Below are positions 36,965 through 47,399 of a stretch of DNA of 64,000 nt, one piece after another. The notes beneath the pieces were generated by a model. That model was not told the DNA's origin, made no database searches, and saw nothing but the letters and a program-made list of their open reading frames with translations. Source of the DNA: Epiperipatus broadwayi (lineage: Eukaryota > Onychophora > Udeonychophora > Euonychophora > Peripatidae). The translations under genes were made by a program, and so were the position numbers. Each line of letters begins with the position of its first letter. The first letter of the stretch is position 1. The DNA is taken from assembly GCA_028023455.1 (NCBI GenBank), contig JAQFVV010000013.1, positions 5,520,001 through 5,584,000 of the forward strand. Direction: 5' to 3'.

Positions 36965-38783
36965 TTAGCTTTGCCATGAAAAGGATTGTCCAATTGTTAA
37001 GAAAAAGCACTCAGGCTTAAATGAGAGTGGTATGCAAATCAGGTACAATGGGATAGGCTGCTTAATCAATCCAAGAATCAGAATATATAAAGTCGAGTTG
37101 CCAGTTCAGAGCAAATTTTTAAAAGGTTTTTTCAAAAAGATTTTTAGGAGATTCTAAAAAAGTTTTTCAAAGAGTTATTTTTTTCAAAGAGATATTTTTC
37201 AAGTAGATGTTAAAGAAGAAGTTTGAAAAAAGATTTTAATTTTAAAAGGATTAAGAGCAGTTAAAGAACCACTATTAATGATGGAAAAAGAAAACATTAT
37301 TAAGGAAAACATAATGATGGAAGGTTAATGGTAACAGCTTTTTCTCTCCATTCCAAAAGCCATTTGCCTCCAAGATTTGCCTGGGTGATCATCATGAAAG
37401 GGAATAACACTATTCAGCTTAAATAAAATGACCTCTTTTTGATGGAACAGACTGGATATAAACAAGAAAAAAAATGAAGGTAACAATTTTATAAAACATG
37501 TAATATTTATATGTGTTTATAAAAGACAAACAAAATGTCTTTCTTAGAAAATATTAAAATGAAAATATACATACAAAATGAATGTATTTAGTAGATTTAT
37601 ATTATATTGTGAAACAATTCAAACATGTTATATACATACAAATTGAGAAATAAGAATACCAAACCAATGAACCTAGGATGTGCATATAGCATGGATTCAA
37701 ACCTGGATTTGGATAACCATGAATAAAAATATATGTATTAGGTTTTAACTAATTTAAAGTTAACTGAAACCCTGAATTAGACATAAAATGTAAATGGTTA
37801 AAGAACTTGCATTCTTTAATTCATATTGTCCTATTATTGGATACATACTAAGATGCACAGTGGACTGTAAAATAATATAAATCAAAATTAAGTGGAACTC
37901 TGAATTAAATACAATGCTATTAGATATCTTCATTATTATGTCTGTAAAGGATATATTCATACATGAATAATTTAAACCACATTACAGGTGACTACTATCT
38001 AAAATACTACAAATCAAAATTAAGTGGAACTCTGAATTAAATACAATGCTAGCAGTTATCTTCATTATTAAATCTGTAAAGGATATCTACATACAAGAAT
38101 AATTAAACCACATTATATGTGATTATTATCTAAAATACTATAAATCACAATTAAGTGGAACTCTGAATTAAGTGCTATTAGTTGTCTTCATTATTATCTC
38201 TGTTGTCTTAATATATCACACTCCTGTCTGTGAAGTAACTAAATGATTAAAGATGTAAACTGTTGAAGAACTTTTGAGAGAAGGACTTTATTATACTCTC
38301 AACAGATTACATTCTCTAAGCCATCTAAAATGTTATTGGAAGTAGGCCTAAGAGATACACGGACTGTCAATAAAATATTTTGTTTGATGGACCTTTAATT
38401 AAACCTGTTATTAAATAAAATTATTGTTACTTAAAATTAATTTTAGTTATCCAGTTGTTCAATTCTATTTTTTTTATTGCACAGTGCACTTTTTCATGAG
38501 AATCTCATGCCTCCTGAGCTACATCTGGCATAACTAGACCTACATGAGTCAGGTTGCAGTAAGATAAAACTCTAGTGGCGCCATTTGGAAAACCAAACAC
38601 AGAAATGTCTAGATGCTTCTAGTCTCTATGGTGCTACATCTTCTGATGAGCAGGAAATATTGTTGTAGGGGGGGGGTTAACATCTGCATTGGGGAATGCC
38701 AATCGATAGTTCCTTCCTGCAACATGCTCATCAGGAAATTGTTACAACTGAGGTAATAAAGGGGTTGTATGGATCCGGTTACA
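36965..38783 (+). repeat. right terminal repeat, second part
   Basis: This continues the right terminal repeat after the insertion, starting TTAGCTTTGCCATGAAAAGG and ending GGATCCGGTTACA. It aligns with 26836-28541 with few differences and has one extra ~132-bp unit. Several CpG sites of the left copy are TpG or CpA here. Confidence 0.85.
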
Positions 38784-41481
38784 ATATGAACAATAGAAAA
38801 TGTGTTATGTATATATTCTGCAAATAAACAATATGTAATATAAAACAATTATATTTTACAATTCTTAGTCTGTTAAAATGATACAAAGAAGAGAATTATT
38901 CAATAAGTAAAACAACATTGTATTATGCTTACTTTTATTTTAATGTTAAAAGCAAATTACCAAGATAGTTGACTAAGTAATCCTTTTATTTTATGGATTT
39001 TTTCATATAGATAACGTTTTTTTGCATTCACTGCAAAAAAAAAAAAGGGTTTTATTTGTTTTGGTCATTTTCTTATTTTTTAAAGCGATAGGTTGATGTG
39101 TTTTATTATAAATGAATGAAGCCCAATTTTCTATTCACAGCATAAATACCAGAGGCCATAGTGATAAGTAGCTATTAAGAATTTGACATTTTAATTTTTT
39201 AAGCTGGATAGATTCTTATCATAAACAATTTGAAGCTATTCTTCATGATGTTATTTATTACTTCCAGAATAATGATGATCATCTCTGATCAAGGCCAATG
39301 GAAGTAAAACAATATATTAAGTACATCTATAGATAAATCAAAATTTTGTATTTATATATAGAATTTAAGGAAATCATGGTGTAGTCATTAGCCTCCACTT
39401 GTATGCCTATAAACCTTCACAAAATACTACTTGACTAATCTATTAAGAAATATCTACTTAATTGTTTTTCTATGAATTCTGGAACATTTTTTATTTGTGA
39501 GATTACTTAAAGCTAATTTATTATATTTGTTTAATTTAATTATTGTAAATAACTACAAATCAATCACTTTTTCCAATTGGTAATATTTATGAAGTAAGTT
39601 TATTGCTTTGATTTTATTAAATTATTTATCATTTTACTTATTAATATTATTTTAGATACATGTTTCTATATTTGCACTACTTATGCAATATTATGAAAAA
39701 CTGAAGGAAAGTTTAAATGAAAATCAATTGAATACTTTTTATCGAAACAAAAAGTGATCATAGATGGTATAATAATTCTTACTCAAAAGGACGAGGATTT
39801 TATGAGAATCTTCATGAAAAAAGTTTCTAATAAGATTAATAATACGATAAAAAACATATATAAATTTAATAATGATAAACTTTGGTTTTAGGACTGAACT
39901 GTTTGAATAAATTGAGTCAAAAGTGCAATAAGCTTTGACACAATATCACTAATAATATTAATCAAATATTATCATTAAATCATAATATTTTGTTGTTCCA
40001 ATTATTCAATCTACCTTCAAGCAGCGACTTAAGCATACATGCTACTAATATTATATCATTGACACCAAACATTAGCAGTATTTTTTTTGTGAAAGAAACA
40101 TAGGTTTGAATAAAACAACACAGGTAAAAGGTCAACCGCTTATCTATAAATCATAAAAGTATTGTCTATTAAAATTTAGACTTATGTAAACAAGAAGCAT
40201 GATTGCTAAATAGTTTCTCACAGCTTATATTGTTTAATAAAATACATTATATATATATATTGTGACGACCACGTAAAGTCGTTGACACACATATATATTT
40301 ATTAATAACATTAGATAAATTCACTAACAAGAAGTAATAAAGGTGAAATAAATTAGCTATTAAATTTTTAAAAAAAGGAAGGAAAAGAAAAAATTGAAAT
40401 TCTAATGTCAAAATTTACTGTGGATTTGTAATAGTAAGAGAAGGGGAGGGGGGGGTGCATAAAGAAATGCGTCTCTTTCTCTCTTGTAAGTCAAATGCTA
40501 GAAAGTTATTTTTGTTTATTGTGGGAGAGGGGAAGGGGATGCATAAAGAAATGTGTTTCTTCTCTCTCATTAAAAACTATATAATAACAAATGAAAATAA
40601 AATGTAAAACACAAATGTGAAAAAAAAAAGAATTGTAAACTTTAAATAAAATGTAATATGTGATATATAAAAAGAAAAACAATATGGTCATAGGTGTGAA
40701 AGTCTGTTGAACAAATTAAATTCCATGGACAAAGAAAATGTTAACAATGGAAGATCTTTGCCTGATCTGTTAAATTAATTGGGACTTACATTCCAGCCAC
40801 TAATTAAATAAAGAAACATAATGATAAGAATTGGTTGGAAATCTAAGTCTTAATTAAAAATTTTAAAAACAATGAACAAAAGAAAGAGATTAAGAAAATT
40901 ACAATTTTTATCTGGCATTGCTAGTAGAGACTTTGAAGAAGCAACAGCTCAAAGAAAATGAAAGAAGTGCATGGCTAGTGGCGTTAAAGGGACGTGGGTT
41001 TGGATTCAAGCCGTCTCATCACTGACTCACAATGTAAGATCTTTGCCTGACCTGCTAGAGGGACCGCTGCTTCTGTAACTGTCAACTGAAACTCAACCCA
41101 AAGAATCAACAAGCAAAACTGGAATGAGAAATAACCCCACAAACTGAGGAAGTTAATCAAGAGCACTCGGAAGAAATACCCATGGGACAATTACAACAAA
41201 ACCTAGGTAAAAGCATGCATGCATTTTAATCTGTTTACTACCCATAACTAAATACGCAATTAATAATTTGATAAAATAGAACTTTATCAACAGGAATTTA
41301 AGAACTTTAATATTTGATCTGTTTCATATGTTTATTATAGCCATGTATTTTATAAGTGTGTGTTTTTTATTATTATTATTATTATAATGTATTTTTCTAT
41401 ATAAAGTGTGAGTATTATTATTAAACATATTTATCATTAAATTTCGTATCCTTGCTTTATTCTCCTATCACCAAGCTATGA
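38784..41481. other. AT-rich stretch, possibly interior debris of an LTR element
   Basis: No coding region was found. It contains a G-rich duplicated segment (40438-40572) and a short direct repeat AAGATCTTTGCCTGA(T/C)CTG at about 40750 and 41036. A (TTA)n run lies near 41369. Lying just upstream of an LTR with its polypurine tract, part of it may be internal sequence of that element. Confidence 0.4.
40438..40572. repeat. two-copy direct repeat with G-rich core
   Basis: Two units at about 40438 and 40523 share GAG(A/G)GGG-type purine runs followed by GCATAAAGAAATG(C/T)GT and TCTCTCT. Confidence 0.65.
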
Positions 41482-41493
41482 CAGGGGGAAAAC
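41481..41493 (+). promoter_or_regulatory. polypurine tract adjoining an LTR
   Basis: The purine run ACAGGGGGAAAAC ends directly at the TG that opens the LTR at 41494. This is where the plus-strand primer of an LTR retrotransposon lies. Confidence 0.6.
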
Positions 41494-41801
41494 TGTAATG
41501 AGTGATTAAAGGGGCATGCTGATTTGTTTAAGGTATTCATGTGCTGCTTGTTCGTGTGAATTCCCAATTCTAAAAAATAAATAGCAAGCGCTGGACATTC
41601 GTTAAATTTCTTTGAAATGGTTTGCGTTGTTCAGCAGCCGAGAGTTCTTGATCGGGAAAAATAACGCCAAGATAATATGTACGTATTGCCTTGGGGTTCG
41701 GTCAAGGGTATAGATATGAAGTTAAATTTGTATCTGTATTAGCTCTCTGCTTGCATTGTAACGGTGTTGGTTAAATAAATAAATAAACAATATCCATTAC
41801 A
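41494..41801 (+). mobile_element. 308-bp LTR, TGTAATG...CATTACA
   Basis: The ends form a perfect 7-bp inverted repeat beginning TG and ending CA. The upstream flank is a polypurine tract and the downstream flank, after two bases, a primer-binding-like site. Inside are a GGGTATAGATATG promoter-like segment and, near the end, AATAAATAAATAAA polyadenylation signals. Carrying both a polypurine tract and a primer site means this is not a simple solo LTR. It may be the shared LTR of two tandem elements whose other parts have decayed. No partner LTR was found in the window. Confidence 0.65.
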
Positions 41802-41803
41802 GT

Positions 41804-41821
41804 TGGAGGCTAAGCCGGGAT
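41804..41821 (+). promoter_or_regulatory. primer-binding-like site (tRNA-Pro type?)
   Basis: TGGAGGCTAAGCCGGGAT follows the LTR end after two bases. It matches the 18-base complement of tRNA-Pro used by gammaretroviruses at 14 positions, by recall of that well-known site. The primer assignment is tentative. Confidence 0.45.
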
Positions 41822-43187
41822 ATTTCAGTTAGCAAAACTGATAGTAAACAAATAAGAAATAAGAATAAGCAAATGCTGAAAAAATAAATGAATAATAAAT
41901 AAATAAATGAAAGGAAGAATCAAAGTTGTGAAAAAATAAAGTAGAATAAATAAGTCTAAAATATAATTGAAAGTATTAAAGATAAAAAATCAAATCAAGC
42001 AACCATCCAAATAACCATTTCTGTTATAATATATATGTTAAACACACATATATAATAATTTTATTAATCAAAAGATAACTCTGAGGAAGACCATTAAATA
42101 ATCAAAAGTATCAGCTTAGATTTGGAAATAATAAACAAATTGCATGTAATTAAGTGCACATGGAAGGTGATTATTGTTGATATTACTAATGAATACTATA
42201 AGGTAGTCCATGCAAAAAATATAGGAAAAAAAGATGGATTAATTTAATGTACACACACATACACACACACACATATATATATGTTAAATTATCTGCATAG
42301 GAGCTGATTGAAATGATAAGGCAATGCAATATTCTGATTAAATGAAAACATAGTTAATTATTGTCAGCAGTAGTTGCATTCTTTAAAATATTTTTTTCTA
42401 ATATCAGTTTACATTAAAGTGCACATAATAGCATCTTTGTAATCAGAACTATATATCTGATGCACCATAAGGATGTAAATGACTTGTTGAAGTTTATTAA
42501 GTGGCATTTAATATTGAGTTGCAAAATAATTTATTGAGAGATTATAACAATCACAATCAAGTATTATCATCCATTACCTAATTACTTAACCTATCTTCAG
42601 GCAGAAAATTAAAATATATTTATAATAAAGTTCTCTTTATCCTGCTCTGGAATAATCAATTGTAAATTTGAATAATCAATGGACAGCAAATAGCATAATG
42701 CTAGAATATCACTATCTCCAGTTAGATTTCTGGCTTTGCCTAAATTTTAAGTGGAACTAAATCATTCATCTAGCTTCCACTTTTTACTTCTTTACACTAT
42801 TCAAGATAACAGACTGAAATTTAAAAAAACTCTAAGGGGTTGAATCCAAACTAACTCATTTGCATGGTTTCTATAAATTTTAGAGATATTTTACATCCAT
42901 TATATAGAAGCCCCTCTCTATCCTTTAACTAGAAAATTACAAGCAGTGTCATGTGATTTTATCATGATCTTATTCTCAAATAGGGTGATTGAAACTGCTC
43001 CTAGGAGCATAAGAGAGTCATATGAAATAATAAAGAAAATGTGCAGTAACAAATTTTTTTGAGTAATTTGTAATATTTTTTTCCTGTAATTGTTTTTCTG
43101 TATATTCTTTGCAACATCTTAATAGTATTAAAGCGATATTATTTTAAAACAATTAAGCATACACTAATAAGAATTATATCTACTTAC
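41822..43187. other. AT-rich stretch, leader debris then gene 3' flank
   Basis: The first ~180 bases are A-rich (many AAATAAATAA runs) and may be a decayed leader of an LTR element. The rest lies downstream of the minus-strand exon. If the donor at 43182-43187 is used, it is a 3' intron of that gene. Confidence 0.4.
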
Positions 43188-43225
43188 CAAATTAAACATT
43201 ATTTAACCTGGTTATATTTCACTCT

Positions 43226-44127
43226 TTATGATTGATAAGACTTTCCTGATCGTTTTGTTGTTCTACTTGATGTATCATCTACTTTTTCGGAAGGACCTGA
43301 TCGTTTTGTTGATCTACTTGATGTATCATCTACTTTTACAGAAGGAACTTTTGTTTTGGACATTTTTACTTTTTTCAAACTTTTTTTATCAGAAATAGGT
43401 TCTAGTTCTGATGAAACATCTGATTGTAATGATTTATTTGACTCTTTAGTTGAACCTTTTATTATTGATTTGCTTGTTGATGCAGAAGGGGGAGGTTCAG
43501 TAATTGTCATTTCATCTTCTATAACCTCTACTTCATGTTTCGCTAAATTTTTTACCATATGATTAATAATGGTTGCTTCAATATTTACTTCTTCTCTGTC
43601 TTCCCTTTTAGGATCTGGTTGGGGTGGAGGTTTAGGAGCTTTTACAGGGTTTCTGCTAAGAGCATGAGTTTTTATGACAAATGTTAATGTAATCTCTTGT
43701 TTTGGCATATTTTGATCCTTAATTTTAACAGAAAATGATTCTACATTTTCTACTTGATTTGGATTCATATATTGATTATATTTTGTCCAATCATAAGGAC
43801 GTTCATCTCTTTTTTCAACCACATTGTGAAGTTTAATGTACTTTTCCTGATCTGACCAGAGAACTTTAAATGATAAGTTAAAGCATGTAGTAGGTTTTTC
43901 TTCCTCTTCAATGTCTGATTCTGATTCAGTCTCACATTTTTCTTCTTCATAAGGTACATCTAACATCCAAGGAAAGATTAAATAAGGTATCATTATAAAC
44001 AGCTTAAAAATAGAGAATGGGTCTCTTATATCATCTGGAGGTTTTATTAATTCATCAGGTTCTGTAATTGGTCTTATCTTAACTGCTACATCAATATCAA
44101 CAGATATTGTGGTTTCACGTCTTCGTC
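43226..44127 (-). CDS. terminal coding exon of an unrecognised host gene (partial)
   Basis: The minus strand opens with a splice acceptor (CCATTTCAG, 44136-44128) and reads 299 codons to a TAA at 43228-43226. The first two bases finish a codon begun in the previous exon. In order the product has a short basic start, an I-R-P-I-T-E-P strand, a hydrophobic stretch at residues 37-55 (one possible membrane segment), an acidic Glu cluster (about 60-78) and a conserved-looking globular stretch (about 80-160). Then come a Pro-rich linker K-P-P-P-Q-P and a Ser/Lys-rich tail. The tail ends in two copies of a 16-residue unit around D-D-T-S-S-R, a 48-bp tandem duplication at about 43249-43344. Codon use is normal and there are no breaks, unlike the retroelements around it. 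No family was recognised. Upstream exons were not found in the window, so the intron may be long. Confidence 0.65.
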
Positions 44128-46288
44128 CTGAAATGGAATTACATTACCAAAAAATACTTTAGTTATATGTATATAGATTTATGTATTTATTATGATAATT
44201 ATATAATTATTTAAAATGGTATTAAATCTTCATATACATAAAGAAAATTTTTTAAATTTCTAAGCATTATCTATTGATAAAAAATCGACCAACGTCTGCA
44301 TGACATATTTTGTAATCTGTTCTCACCAATTTATCAATATAGCAACATTATTCCTATTTTAAATATCGCTATGATGCTTAAATTAAAATTAAAGCTTGCC
44401 TATTGAAATTGTAAAATAATCTTATCTAAAATAGTTTAAGCAAATGTATAAAGTAAATCTATCTAAAACATATTTTTTCACAAATAAATAAATATCTAAA
44501 TATGTATAACATGACATTTGATGTTTGGTCATTTTTTTCATCAATTAATAGTGTTTAGAAATTTAAAATGTTTCTCTCTCTGTGTGTGTGTGTTTATATA
44601 TATATTGTAATCGTTTAGATACCTTTTTAAAATAAAGCTAATCTGAACTTGTAAGCTTTTCACCCACACATTAACATAGATATATTAAAATAAAAGAAGA
44701 AACGAAATAATATAAGCAAAAGCATCCAGGTCAGATTTTTTTTCTTCTAAAAGTCATAAGCTATTTATTTCTTTCATACTTATATATATATACACACACA
44801 TATATATATATATATTGTTATTAGAAAAAGAATATAATTTTTTTTTGTTCAAATTAATTTGTAATTAGTAAATAAAAGTTCCTAAAACTATTATGTCTAA
44901 TCTTGAATAGCATATATAAAAAAAAAATTGGGAGATGCCAGTTTTTTTTTCTTTTAATTTTGGGTAAAATTTAGGAAGAAAACTTTGGGAAAAGTTTTCT
45001 AGTTTAAAAAAAATTGTAATATTGACATAATTAAGGATTTTTGATCAATTCAACTAGCAAAAACTCTGTTTTTAATAGAATCCCAGAAACAAGAGAGCTA
45101 ACTTGTGAATTATTAATACAGCTAATATGGAAAGCCAAGCTGAAAATCGGGCTGAAAATAATCTAATTAGTGCATTATCCAACTAAAGTTGGAATTATGT
45201 AGTTTACTACAACTACCAAATTTAAAAGTATCTCATTCCAATGTATAACAATGAGCGAGGATCTAGAAGCAGCATTATCTCTCACTTTTCATATGATTAT
45301 TATCCGCCTATTCATAATGAATGCACAGTCCAGTCACATTATTATTCTATTGGAAGAATAACTCAAGAGAACTACATCAAATAAAACCTTAAATATTTAA
45401 AACTGTCTTACAAATAAATTTTTAAAAGAAGTTTAAACCCATATTTTAGTAAAATGTAAAATCAGAATTCTGATGCTATGGTAAGATAAATTTTTATTTA
45501 AAATAAAAATTCTTTATAAAAAATAATATTTAAAGCAAATAATTTAAATATGTATTTTTCTTAATGGAATTTTGTTTTAATGGACGCTAAAGCGAATAAA
45601 ATTTAGAATTATATTCATCATTCAATTATTAATAGTTAATATTTATTATAACTTTGTATATCTAAAATTGATTGATTTATATTTTACTAATCTTTATATA
45701 TATTATTATAATTAAATAAAGAATAATTATTATAGGACGTTTTTATATTGAATGTATGCATATGGGGTTCGTAAATTAAATTCAATCTAATTAAATGAAT
45801 TTTCTCACCTAAAATATATATTTTATTTTTTATGTGTTGAATTCATCCCTAAGTATCATATAAGGTTGTGAAAAAATTGTAAATAAATTTTGTTTTATTA
45901 TATTTATATCATTTAAAGTCTATTTGTCCATTTCTCTCTTTCATTTCAAAACTAGTTAAATATAGCTACATACACCCACACACACACACACACACTCTGT
46001 GATGCATTACCATTTTTTTGGGTTAGTAGTGAGTAAACAAAGGGGTTAACATCTAAAAATTTATGTAGATATTGAACCTGAATTGTATATATTTAAAAAG
46101 GGAAGTAAAACTGTAGGTCCATTTCACTTGAGAGGGTTTATTTATTAATAGATGAAGTCATAGTTATGAGAGAATTTTAGTAAAATGTTTTTTGGCTAGA
46201 ACTTTAATATTATATGATTTTCTATTTTATTTATCATTACTAGAAAAATGATAGGCAATATTTAATTTATATATATAATAATGTAAAT
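44128..46288 (-). other. probable intron upstream of the terminal exon
   Basis: This is AT-rich DNA with TA and CA microsatellites (44785-44815, 45977-45996). No further exon could be supported. It is inferred to be intronic because the exon at 43226-44127 begins with an acceptor and its reading frame is incomplete on the 5' side. Confidence 0.45.
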
Positions 46289-46386
46289 ATAGGAAATTTG
46301 AACACAGACTTTCAAGCACCCTTCAAGTATCCACACTATCTCATACCACTAATATACATGACCACACACATGTAGAAAAGATAAAT

Positions 46387-46441
46387 AATCACCAATATAC
46401 ATATTTTGTGCAGAACCAGCACTCTTCAGTTGGTTCAGATT
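46387..46441 (-). ncRNA. decayed hammerhead ribozyme (copy b)
   Basis: It has the same order as copy a on the minus strand: ACCAA, CTGAAGA, GTGC/GCAC stem II, AAAA, short stem III, TTGGT, GATT. Position 7 is A, which hammerheads tolerate. The GAAA box is AAAA, consistent with CG to CA decay at the CAC-GAAA junction, and loss of that G should abolish cleavage. Confidence 0.65.
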
Positions 46442-47103
46442 ATCATCCCCCATACATATATATATAATCAGTACTCAGTTCATATTAAGATAGCAAATCT
46501 TCATTCTTTAATGGACAGGCTTCAATTTATGCCAGCCCTCAAATTCTTCAGCTATCCACACCATTGAAAATCTGGTGGAAACCCAAATTCCATGCTGATG
46601 CTAATATTATTGCCACACCCATGTTGACCTCATGTTATTCTTACCTCTCATATATAAGACCTTATCCATTTATTGGTGATTATTTATTTTTTCTGCATGT
46701 GTGTAATCATGTGTATCAGTGGTATGAAATAGTGTGGATAGTTGAAGGATGCTTGAAAGTCTGTGTTCAAATCCCATGTATTTACAATTGGGCTCCAGGT
46801 ATATAAAGAATGCCCGTATTTCAAGTATTACACATTAAGCCTGCATCCTGCCCATCTTTATTCTATGTATTTAAATGGATATGGTCCTATACATAAGGGG
46901 CCAGAGTGACTTGAGATCAACATGGGTGTGGCAATAATATTAGCATCAGCATGGGAATTAGATGTATTATCATCAGATTTTTAATGGTATGGATAGCTGA
47001 AAAGTTGGAGGTTGGAGTAAATTAAAGCCTGTCCATTAAAGTATGAAGATTTGCTATCTTAATATAAACCGAGCACTGATTATATATATGGGTGGGAGAT
47101 GAT

Positions 47104-47158
47104 AATTTGGACCAACTGATGAGTGCTGGTTCAGCACAAAATGTCTATATTGGTGATT
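47104..47158 (+). ncRNA. decayed hammerhead ribozyme (copy c)
   Basis: ACCAA, then an intact CTGATGA, then a perfect six-base stem II (GTGCTG/CAGCAC, loop GTT), then AAAA in place of GAAA, a changed stem III, and TTGGT closing stem I. The GAAA to AAAA change is the same CG to CA transition as in copy b. It is structurally the best-paired stem II of the three but probably inactive. Confidence 0.7.
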
Positions 47159-47399
47159 ATCTATCTTTCTACACATATGGTCATGTGTATCAGTGGTATG
47201 AGATAGTGTGGATAGTTGAAGGGTGTTTGAAAGACTGTGTTCAAATTCCCTATATTTACAATTAAGCTCCAGATATATGAAGAATACCTGTATTTCAAAT
47301 ATATATTATAATGATAACTTAATTCTTTGAACTACAGCTAAAAATAAAATCATTTTTCTTCTGTAAGACCAGTAACATACTGGTGATTACTGAAATAAT

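Larger units (their letters stand above)
26500..38783 (+). mobile_element. pol-less retroelement with ~2-kb terminal repeats, split by an insertion
   Basis: A ~2.05-kb sequence at 26500-28541 recurs in the same orientation as 30827-31114 plus 36965-38783. The interior, 28542-30826, holds a coiled-coil ORF but no protease, RT or integrase. A purine-rich GTGGGGGGAATAAAA lies just before the right repeat, as a polypurine tract should. The layout is that of a non-autonomous LTR retroelement with a gag-like gene, comparable to TR-GAG/LARD types. Both repeats end GGTTACA. The 5' boundary and primer-binding site are uncertain. The two repeats are close in sequence, implying a fairly recent insertion. 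Confidence 0.75.
46289..47310. mobile_element. hammerhead-repeat cluster: one inverted copy and a 1.3-unit tandem
   Basis: From 46673 leftward a minus-strand copy runs to about 46289. From 46673 rightward a plus-strand unit runs 477 bp to 47149, and a second partial unit continues to about 47310. Both the palindrome axis and the junction between tandem units fall at the start of TTGGTGATTAT, which is the predicted 3' side of hammerhead cleavage. Within each unit the blocks TATGAGATAGTGTGGA, GTGTTCAAATCCC (box B-like), CAACATGGGTGTGGCAATA and GCCTGTCCATTAAAG follow in order. No protein is encoded. The architecture matches retrozyme-type repeats. Confidence 0.7.

Noticed and set aside
27636-37960. 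Similar 66-75 codon minus-strand frames in both terminal repeats
   Set aside because: Present only because the terminal repeats are homologous; no motif, and the tandem unit length changes break them.
38641-38665. CTGATGAG close to GAAAT suggesting a hammerhead in the terminal repeat
   Set aside because: No stem II can form between the two boxes and the left-hand copy reads CTGAGGAG.
43356-43562. Plus-strand frame over the host exon
   Set aside because: Antisense to the 299-codon minus-strand exon, which has the splice acceptor and the better composition.
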